The notes beneath the pieces are model-generated. The model ran no database searches. It was not told where the DNA came from and saw only the letters and a program-made list of their open reading frames with translations. The translations under genes and the position numbers were made by a program. From assembly GCA_003511845.1 (NCBI GenBank), contig DOIV01000301.1, positions 1 to 6,339 of the forward strand: a DNA stretch of 6,339 nucleotides, in the 5' to 3' direction. Positions 1 through 4,626 of the stretch are shown here, one piece after another; positions within the stretch are counted from its first letter, which is position 1, and the number at the start of each line of letters is the position of its first letter. This DNA is from Flavobacteriaceae bacterium (GTDB taxonomy: Bacteria; Bacteroidota; Bacteroidia; Flavobacteriales; Flavobacteriaceae).

Positions 1-15
1 TTTATCGTCTTTTTT

Positions 16-45
16 TTGCTAATTTAAAAAATCCTATTAAATTCG
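16..45 (+). promoter_or_regulatory. Possible Bacteroidota-type promoter for the DUF4920-fldA unit
   Basis: A TTG at 16-18 is followed 19 nt later by TAAATTCG at 38-45, which differs at one position from the known Bacteroidota -7 element TAnnTTTG. Spacing fits the family consensus of 17-23 nt. If used, transcription would start near 50 and the hairpin at 74-118 would lie in the 5' leader of the DUF4920 gene. In AT-rich DNA such matches arise by chance, so this is tentative. Confidence 0.35.
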
Positions 46-73
46 CAGTAGAACCAAAAATATTTTAGTTAGT

Positions 74-118
74 GTACCAATCCTATTTTTTAGATTGGAT
101 GGGATTGGTACTTTTTTT
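74..118 (+). terminator. Rho-independent terminator-like hairpin with T-run
   Basis: GTACCAATCC (74-83) pairs perfectly with GGATTGGTAC (102-111), giving a 10-bp stem with an 18-nt loop. It is followed directly by seven T (112-118), the form of an intrinsic terminator on the + strand. It either ends a gene lying left of the window or acts as an attenuator in the leader of the DUF4920 gene, which starts 22 nt later. A second copy of GATTGG inside the loop (93-98) can pair with CCAATC (77-82) instead, giving a competing 6-bp hairpin. Confidence 0.65.
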
Positions 119-139
119 AAAAAATTAAAAATTTATGAT

Positions 140-631
140 ATGAAAAATATAATATTTCTTGCATTTGCATTTTTGGTATTCTCATTTTCTAATGCTCAAA
201 AAAAAGTAGTTAATCATGATTCTGTAAATTACACTTCTTATGGAGATGCAATAACTGCAGACAATTATTTGGCAAAAGAAGAAATGTACACCAAATTTAA
301 ATCCTTAAAAAAAGGAGATACAATCAATGTTAAATTTGCTTCAACAATTAATAAAGTGTGTAAAAAGAAAGGTTGTTGGATGCGACTAGATTTAGGCAAA
401 GGTGAGAATACCATGGTAAGATTTAAAAATTATGGTTTTTTTATGCCTTTAGATTCTGAAAACAAAGAAGTTATTGTTTCTGGCAAAGCCTATATTGATG
501 TTATTTCTGTCAAGCAACTTCAACATTATGCAGAAGATGAAGGTTTGAGTAAAGAAGATATTGATAAAATTACAGAAGACAAAATCACTTTTGCAATTGA
601 ATCAACTGGTGTATTAATTAAAGAAATGTAA
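140..631 (+). CDS. Exported DUF4920 domain protein
   Basis: This 163-aa protein resembles the DUF4920 family of Bacteroidota, whose biochemical role is not known to me. The start at 140 is chosen because it opens directly on a signal peptide: Lys2, a hydrophobic stretch over residues 4-17 and a likely signal peptidase I cut after Ser-Asn-Ala (19|20). An in-frame ATG at 95 would add 15 residues in front of it and lies inside the terminator-like hairpin. The mature part has a small beta-rich fold (about 58-125) with the family signature CKKKGCWM (Cys74, Cys79, Trp80, Met81), then a helical HYAEDEG segment near 138-144. The two cysteines and Met81 could bind a metal or form a disulfide in the periplasm; that is inference. 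The stop lies 2 nt before fldA, so the two genes are probably cotranscribed. Confidence 0.88.
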   Translation: MKNIIFLAFAFLVFSFSNAQKKVVNHDSVNYTSYGDAITADNYLAKEEMYTKFKSLKKGDTINVKFASTINKVCKKKGCWMRLDLGKGENTMVRFKNYGFFMPLDSENKEVIVSGKAYIDVISVKQLQHYAEDEGLSKEDIDKITEDKITFAIESTGVLIKEM

Positions 632-633
632 GA

Positions 634-1146
634 ATGAAAATAGGCTTATTTTACGGTTCAGACACAGGAAATACAGAAGAAATTGCCCAAATAATAACAA
701 CTATAATTGGTGAAGACAATGTAGATATTCATGATATTAGAAAGGCTAAAAATTCTGATATAGAAAAATATGAATTTCTCATTCTAGGGTGCCCAACTTG
801 GTATGACGGTGAACTTCAAAGTGATTGGGAAGATTTTTTTCCTAATCTAGACGATATTGATTTTACTGGTAAAACTGTTGCTCTTTTTGGATTAGGTGAT
901 CAATACGGTTATGGTGAATGGTTTGTAGACGGAATAGGAATTATTTATGACAAAATAATAGAAAAAGGAGCAAAAGTTGTTGGCGAATGGCCAACAGATG
1001 ACTATGATTTTGATGAATCGGTTGCTGAAAGAGATGGGAAATTTGTTGGTCTAGCATTAGATGAAGACAATGAAAGCGAGAAAACCGAAGAACGGATTGA
1101 TATGTGGCTTAACCAAATTAGTCATGATTTTGGTTTTGAAATTTAA
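634..1146 (+). CDS. fldA: Flavodoxin, long-chain type
   Basis: This 170-aa cytoplasmic protein is a flavodoxin, a one-electron carrier with non-covalent FMN that replaces ferredoxin, classically when iron is short. The FMN phosphate loop SDTGNTE is at residues 9-15. The two aromatic residues that sandwich the isoalloxazine ring are Trp56 (in CPTWYDGELQ) and Tyr93 (in GDQYGYGEWF). The loop around 116-145 and the stretch DGKFVGLALDEDN near 134-146 are typical of the long-chain class, and the length is normal. The start follows the DUF4920 stop by 2 nt, so translational coupling is likely. No clear terminator follows in the gap before ferritin. I see no convincing Fur box, so iron regulation is plausible from the family but not shown here. 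Confidence 0.96.
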   Translation: MKIGLFYGSDTGNTEEIAQIITTIIGEDNVDIHDIRKAKNSDIEKYEFLILGCPTWYDGELQSDWEDFFPNLDDIDFTGKTVALFGLGDQYGYGEWFVDGIGIIYDKIIEKGAKVVGEWPTDDYDFDESVAERDGKFVGLALDEDNESEKTEERIDMWLNQISHDFGFEI

Positions 1147-1299
1147 GTACTAAGTCTTGTGGGTCTTTTTATAAACAATAAACAAACCGTTTAGAAAATA
1201 ATTAAAAGATTTTTTTTTAAAATTGGCTGTAAACAATGTCCTTTTTAAAAAATAATTTTAGAAAGATTCGTTTGCCCGCGTTTTTCTTTAAATTTACTT

Positions 1300-1307
1300 T
1301 AAATTTG
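1300..1307 (+). promoter_or_regulatory. Possible -7 promoter element of the ferritin operon
   Basis: TAAATTTG at 1300-1307 is an exact match to the Bacteroidota -7 element TAnnTTTG and would put the start of transcription about 33 nt before the ferritin ATG. The nearest TTTG upstream (1271-1274) is 25 nt away, slightly too far for the usual -33 element, so the match is incomplete. The box is part of a direct repeat: CTTTAAATTT occurs at 1286-1295 and again at 1297-1306, 11 nt apart. The rest of the 199-nt gap (1147-1345) shows only A/T runs and no clear terminator. Confidence 0.4.
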
Positions 1308-1345
1308 CTATTAATAATTGGGTTAAACTTTAAAAAACAATCATT

Positions 1346-1846
1346 ATGTTATCAACTAAAATAGAAAAATCATTAAACAATCAAATTAAAATTGAAGCAG
1401 AATCATCACAAATATACTTAGCTATGGCTTCTTGGGCAGAAGTACAAGGGCTTAGTGGTGTTGCTACTTTTATGTATGTACAGTCAGATGAAGAAAGGGA
1501 TCATGAATTAAAATTGGTCCGCTACATCAATGAGAGAGGTGGTCATGCCAAAATATCAGCATTAGTAGCTCCATCTATTGAGTTTGGCTCGTTTAAAGAA
1601 ATGTTTAAAACACTTCTTGAACATGAAATATTTGTTTCACAAAGTATTAATAAACTGGTTGATATCACCTTAAAAGAAAAAGATTATGCAACCCATAACT
1701 TTTTACAATGGTATGTAGCTGAACAAATTGAAGAAGAAGCACAAGCAAGAACTATTCTTGATAAAATTAATTTGATAGGTAATGATAAAGGTGGTCTATA
1801 TCTCTTTGACAATGACATCAAACAATTTACCACAAACAAACCCTAA
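1346..1846 (+). CDS. ftnA: Ferritin (bacterial non-heme, FtnA type)
   Basis: This 166-aa protein is a four-helix ferritin subunit that forms a hollow shell, oxidises Fe(II) and stores it as ferric mineral. All ferroxidase ligands known from E. coli FtnA occur at the same positions: Glu17, Glu50, His53, Glu94, Gln127 and Glu130. The third-site residues Glu49, Glu126 and Glu129 are also present. There is no heme-ligand Met pattern typical of bacterioferritin, which supports FtnA. Length is normal for the family. The product is cytoplasmic. It is the first gene of a tight + strand unit, followed after 2 nt by a small CxxC protein and then by a broken hemerythrin-like gene. Confidence 0.97.
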   Translation: MLSTKIEKSLNNQIKIEAESSQIYLAMASWAEVQGLSGVATFMYVQSDEERDHELKLVRYINERGGHAKISALVAPSIEFGSFKEMFKTLLEHEIFVSQSINKLVDITLKEKDYATHNFLQWYVAEQIEEEAQARTILDKINLIGNDKGGLYLFDNDIKQFTTNKP

Positions 1847-1848
1847 TT

Positions 1849-2187
1849 ATGAATGAAATTATAAGTCAAACTGAAAACGGACAAGTATTTAGGTGCCCTA
1901 CCTGTAGGTTGATTCATTTTGAATACAAAAATTTAAATTTTAATTTTACAGATAAAGAATATCAATATTTTGCCAATTATTTTCTTAATCTAGATGGCGA
2001 ATATTGGGAAATTAAAAATGGAAACACCTTTTTTAGACGTAAAATATTTATACCAGCAGGTATGAAAGATTTTAATATCCTTATAAATAATAAAGAGCTC
2101 AAAGAGTTAAAGAGATTGCTTTCTAAACGATACAAAAAATCTGAAATACCAATACCTCTTTTAAAAACAAGTTTCAGTAATAATTAA
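1849..2187 (+). CDS. Small CxxC protein, DUF6686-like
   Basis: This 112-aa protein of unknown function resembles the DUF6686 family of Bacteroidota; the family name is from memory and moderately sure. Visible parts are a N-terminal CPTC motif (Cys16, Cys19) with His23 close by, an FNFTDKEYQYF stretch near residues 31-41, a YWEIKNGNTFFRRKI core near 52-66, and a basic C-terminal helix with ELKELKRLLSKRYKK near 83-97. There is no signal peptide or membrane segment, so it should be cytoplasmic. A single CxxC plus one His could hold a metal alone or across a dimer, which is inference. The start is 2 nt after the ferritin stop, so it is almost certainly cotranslated with ferritin and may serve iron handling. 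Confidence 0.8.
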   Translation: MNEIISQTENGQVFRCPTCRLIHFEYKNLNFNFTDKEYQYFANYFLNLDGEYWEIKNGNTFFRRKIFIPAGMKDFNILINNKELKELKRLLSKRYKKSEIPIPLLKTSFSNN

Positions 2188-2198
2188 TTACAAAACGT

Positions 2199-2556
2199 AT
2201 GATTACAGCATATGCATCACCTTCTGAAATCACATATCAAAATCGAATAACAGAACATGTGTTTAATCGTTTTAGCATCAATCCAAATAATACAGATAGA
2301 ATTTATGAAAACACAATATTAACTGAGATTAATCCTGATTTTTGGTTGATGTACTCAATGTTTTTTGTAAGCACACAGTAATGAAATTCAACCTTTTTAA
2401 AAAATATGCTGTACCCGTTCTTGTTGACTATTTAAAACGATCTCATACTTATTACCTGAATAAAACACTCCCAGAAATAGGACAAAGCATAACCATATCG
2501 CATTATTACTCAACGAGCCAAAACTCATGGCTGAGATATTCAGTAAAATTTATGAA
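2199..2556 (+). pseudogene. Broken hemerythrin-like gene: two frameshifts and lost 3' end
   Basis: No single frame gives a full protein, but joined frames give a coherent one. Frame from 2199 reads to NRFSINPNNTD and INPDF; at the T-run 2339-2343 a shift by one base continues as LVDVLNVFCKH, then VLVDYLKRSHTYYLNKTLPEI and GQSI. Near 2488-2491 a second one-base shift continues as NHIALLLNEPKLMAEIFSKIYE, ending at TAG 2557-2559. The NRF-x-I then DFxLxxxN then DYLKxxHxYYLxxxLPEI order recalls two-part Bacteroidota proteins with a hemerythrin-like helical domain (ScdA/RIC-like, often tied to regulation or iron-centre repair). Both shifts fit loss of one base. The later hemerythrin helices are absent. 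It lies 11 nt after the CxxC gene and was probably the third gene of the ferritin unit. Sequencing indels at the T-run remain possible, but would not explain the missing end. Confidence 0.65.
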
Positions 2557-3014
2557 TAGGGTTGTTTACAGTCAGAACCTCCAATAATTAACCTTGGAAA
2601 TTCACCTATTTCTTTTGGACTCTTTTTGGCATACATAGAATGATCCATCCATTCATAACCTGAACGATATACATCCATCTGTGTGCCAAATGGCGTGGTA
2701 GAGTTTTCTTTTTTTGCACGTTGGTAAATTAAAGATCTAAAAATTCTATTTAATGGTCTTCCTTGGGTATCTGTCTCAACAAAATATTGCATAATTTCAG
2801 GACGAATGGCTTCTAAGACATAACGCATTCTACCAATGACCGTAAAATTCCTTCTGATTGCATGTTTGGTTTGTAATACATCAAAAACACCCATCAAAAT
2901 TAATGGAGCTACGATGATAAAACTCCACAACACAGGCTGCCAAAACCTGGAAACTATAAAAATTGAAACAGTAATTAAAACAGATAATAGAATAAATTTT
3001 TCTCTAACTTTCAT
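2550..3014 (-). pseudogene. N-terminal fragment of an FMN-binding glutamate synthase family protein
   Basis: The 154-aa frame matches the start of membrane-anchored proteins of the FMN-binding glutamate synthase family (glutamate synthase large-subunit-like, usually about 500 aa). Two membrane segments (about 7-22 and 28-44) are followed by the conserved stretch with RNFTVIGRMRYVLEAIRPE, YFVETDTQGRPLNRIFRSL, QRAKK, TPFGTQMDVY and GYEW, and it ends in DCKQPYS then TAA. In the family this point is followed by the catalytic barrel that binds FMN and an iron-sulfur cluster; all of it is missing. The start at 3014 is preferred because it begins right at the first membrane helix; an upstream ATG at 3083 adds 23 residues that do not look like the family. 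The reading frame is otherwise clean, so truncation seems recent. A product would be membrane-bound but catalytically dead. Confidence 0.75.
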
Positions 3015-3094
3015 TATAAGATGGGTCTGGTATTTAGTTGAAAAAATTTCAGTCAAGAAATTTATAAAGCCTAAATTTACCAAAATTTTTAAGA

Positions 3095-3451
3095 ATGGGA
3101 ATTATTAAAATCAAAAATATACGTGCTTATGCTTATCATGGATGCTTAGATGAAGAGGGCAAGATAGGGTCTGAATACAGAGTAGATTTATCTGTAAAAG
3201 CAAATTTATCTAAATCGGCTGAAACTGACGACTTGATAGATACTGTTGATTACGTCCATTTAAACAAAATTGTAAAAGAAGAAATGGCAATACGAAGCAA
3301 ATTATTAGAAACGGTTGCTAACAACATATTGACAAGAATACTACAAGAAATTTCAATGGTTAAAAAGGCTACTGTAAAAGTTTCTAAAGTAAATCCGCCA
3401 ATTGGTGGTAATGTGGCTTTAGTGACTATTAAAATGTCTAAGAAAAAATAA
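3095..3451 (+). CDS. folB: Dihydroneopterin aldolase
   Basis: This 118-aa enzyme converts 7,8-dihydroneopterin to 6-hydroxymethyl-7,8-dihydropterin and glycolaldehyde in tetrahydrofolate synthesis, and works in the cytoplasm as a multimer. The family signature is plain: YHGCLDEEGKIG with catalytic-site Glu21, DTVDY with Tyr53, LLETVA with pterin-binding Glu72, and SKVNPPIGG with catalytic Lys98. These correspond to Glu22, Tyr54, Glu74 and Lys100 of the S. aureus enzyme. The common KPNPPI motif reads KVNPPI here, a mild change. It stands alone, divergent from the truncated glutamate synthase-like gene, with an 80-nt gap that holds no convincing promoter box. The window shows no other folate gene. 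Confidence 0.95.
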   Translation: MGIIKIKNIRAYAYHGCLDEEGKIGSEYRVDLSVKANLSKSAETDDLIDTVDYVHLNKIVKEEMAIRSKLLETVANNILTRILQEISMVKKATVKVSKVNPPIGGNVALVTIKMSKKK

Positions 3452-3457
3452 AAAAAC

Positions 3458-3489
3458 TTGCGGTATAGCTATTTAATTTTATAAATTTG
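3458..3489 (+). promoter_or_regulatory. Bacteroidota-type promoter for tRNA-Cys
   Basis: TTG at 3458-3460 and TAAATTTG at 3482-3489 are separated by 21 nt, an exact match to the Bacteroidota consensus TTG-N17-23-TAnnTTTG. It starts just after the folB stop and points at tRNA-Cys. Transcription would begin near 3495, at the first palindrome, giving a tRNA precursor with a leader of about 115 nt full of inverted repeats. Confidence 0.65.
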
Positions 3490-3494
3490 CAAAC

Positions 3495-3566
3495 CAAAAC
3501 ACAATATTGTGTTTTGCCTCACCCGAAATCACCAATATGATTTCGACCTCTCCTAAGGAGAGGTGA
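3495..3566. repeat. Cluster of three inverted repeats, possible dispersed intergenic element
   Basis: Three hairpins stand almost end to end. First, a perfect 22-bp palindrome at 3495-3516 (half-site CAAAACACAAT). Second, CGAAATCA (3524-3531) pairs with TGATTTCG (3538-3545) around a 6-nt loop. Third, ACCTCTCCT (3546-3554) pairs with AGGAGAGGT (3556-3564) around one base. In addition TCACC (3519-3523) can pair with GGTGA (3562-3566), closing the last two hairpins into one branched structure. The CTCACCCGAAATC...GATTTCGACCTCTCC pattern recalls short repeats scattered between genes in many flavobacterial genomes, like REP or MITE elements; that is from memory and not tested here. No protein is encoded. 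Confidence 0.6.
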
Positions 3567-3574
3567 AAAGGAAA

Positions 3575-3596
3575 TCTTGACGCAAAAGCATCAAGA
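3575..3596 (+). other. Hairpin in the tRNA-Cys leader
   Basis: CTTGACGC (3576-3583) pairs with GCATCAAG (3588-3595) around an AAAA loop, with one C-A mismatch (3581 and 3590) and one extra closing T-A pair (3575, 3596). It sits 15 nt before the tRNA. It could be part of the neighbouring repeat or a structure that helps 5' processing of the precursor. Confidence 0.35.
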
Positions 3597-3610
3597 GACT
3601 TTATTTAACT

Positions 3611-3681
3611 GGCGTCGTGGCCGAGTGGCTAGGCCGGGCTCTGCAAAAGCTCTTACAGCGGTTCGAATCCGCTCGACGCCT
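3611..3681 (+). tRNA. tRNA-Cys (GCA)
   Basis: A full cloverleaf is present. The acceptor stem GGCGTCG (3611-3617) pairs with CGACGCC (3674-3680), with discriminator T at 3681 as is usual for tRNA-Cys. The D arm lies at about 3620-3634. The anticodon stem GGGCT/AGCTC encloses the loop CTGCAAA (3641-3647) with anticodon GCA at 3643-3645. The T arm AGCGG-TTCGAAT-CCGCT spans 3657-3673. The 3' CCA is not encoded (TCT follows), so it must be added after transcription. The promoter is probably at 3458-3489 and the terminator at 3684-3718, making it a single-gene unit. Confidence 0.97.
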
Positions 3682-3683
3682 CT

Positions 3684-3718
3684 AAAACCTCATCTATAAA
3701 CAGATGAGGTTTTCTTTT
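3684..3718 (+). terminator. Intrinsic terminator of tRNA-Cys
   Basis: AAAACCTCATCT (3684-3695) pairs perfectly with AGATGAGGTTTT (3702-3713) around a 6-nt loop and runs into a T-rich tail (TTTCTTTT at 3711-3718). It begins 3 nt after the tRNA. The A-rich 5' arm means it may also work on the opposite strand. Confidence 0.88.
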
Positions 3719-3760
3719 AATCTTTACCCTTTACATCTTTAAATTTATTAATTTTGACGG

Positions 3761-4621
3761 ATGAAAATTTATCCTATAGAAACTGGAAATTTTAAACTAG
3801 ACGGCGGTGCTATGTTTGGTGTGGTACCCAAAGTGTTATGGCAAAGAACAAACCCTGCAGATAGTAATAATCTGATTGATATGGCGGTTCGCTGTATGCT
3901 TATTGAAGATGGTGACAGACTCATTTTGATTGATACTGGCACTGGTAACAAGCAATCTGATAAGTTTTTTAGTCATTATCACCTGTTCGGAAATGCATCA
4001 TTAGACAATTCTTTGAAAGAATTAGGCTTCCATAAAGACGACATCACTGATGTTTTTCTAACGCACTTACATTTTGATCATTGTGGTGGCAGCATCCAAT
4101 TCAACACCAATAAAACAGGTTATGAACCTGCATTTAAAAATGCTAAATTTTGGAGCAATAAAAATCATTGGCATTGGGCAACCGAACCAAACGTTAGAGA
4201 AAAAGCATCCTTTTTAAAAGAAAACATCAATCCTATTCAAGAAAGTGGACAATTGAGTTTTATTGAACTCAACGATAACAATCTAATAAAAAACGCTCCT
4301 CTAGGTTTTGATATTTTGTGCGTTGATGGTCATACCGAAAAACAAATGCTCCCTATGATTAACTACAAAGGGCAAACCCTTGTTTTTATGGCAGATTTAT
4401 TACCTACCATTGGGCACATTCCTTTACCTTATGTAATGGGCTACGATGTTAGACCTCTACTAACCATGACCGAAAAAGAAGCTTTTTTAAAATTAGCTGC
4501 AAGTAAAAATTTTATGCTATTTTTGGAGCATGATGCATCTCATGAAATATGCACTGTAAAACACACAGAAAAAGGAGTACGTCTAAACAAAACTTATACA
4601 TTTAACGAAATCTTTAATTAA
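3761..4621 (+). CDS. MBL-fold metallohydrolase
   Basis: This 286-aa protein is a metallo-beta-lactamase-fold hydrolase, probably with two zinc ions. Metal ligands are all visible: the HLHFDH motif (His102, His104, Asp106, His107), His191 in VDGHTEKQ, Asp212 in FMADLLP, and His257 in LFLEHD. The strand LILIDTGTGN at 54-63 is the usual lead into the active site. There is no signal peptide, so it should be cytoplasmic. The arrangement resembles the lactonase (AiiA-like) and methyl parathion hydrolase-like branch, but the substrate cannot be read from sequence; lactones or esters are guesses. The start is the first ATG after the tRNA terminator. The gene ends 5 nt before the S8 peptidase, so they are likely cotranscribed. 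Confidence 0.93.
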   Translation: MKIYPIETGNFKLDGGAMFGVVPKVLWQRTNPADSNNLIDMAVRCMLIEDGDRLILIDTGTGNKQSDKFFSHYHLFGNASLDNSLKELGFHKDDITDVFLTHLHFDHCGGSIQFNTNKTGYEPAFKNAKFWSNKNHWHWATEPNVREKASFLKENINPIQESGQLSFIELNDNNLIKNAPLGFDILCVDGHTEKQMLPMINYKGQTLVFMADLLPTIGHIPLPYVMGYDVRPLLTMTEKEAFLKLAASKNFMLFLEHDASHEICTVKHTEKGVRLNKTYTFNEIFN

Positions 4622-4626
4622 TAACT

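Noticed and set aside
95..139. Upstream ATG at 95 as the start of the DUF4920 protein
   Set aside because: It lies within the terminator-like hairpin and would put 15 residues in front of a clear signal peptide beginning at 140.
1222..1237. ATTG...CAAT inverted repeat as an iron-regulator operator before ferritin
   Set aside because: Arms are only 4 bp and do not resemble a Fur or DtxR-type box; chance is likely in such AT-rich DNA.
3015..3083. Upstream ATG at 3083 as the start of the glutamate synthase-like fragment
   Set aside because: The added 23 residues do not resemble the family and would nearly reach the folB start; 3014 begins directly at the first membrane helix.
2836..3108. Open frame of 90 codons on the + strand
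   Set aside because: It is antisense to the conserved N-terminal fragment and overlaps folB; its sequence resembles no protein.
3495..3596. CRISPR-like repeats
   Set aside because: The hairpins differ in sequence, there are no equal-sized spacers, and no cas gene is present.
3611..3718. tRNA-Cys as an attachment site for an integrated element
   Set aside because: No integrase gene and no second copy of the tRNA 3' end are seen in the window.
3749..3756. TAATTTTG, matching the -7 box, in front of the MBL gene
   Set aside because: It ends 4 nt before the ATG, so transcripts would be leaderless, and no TTG lies at the right distance upstream.
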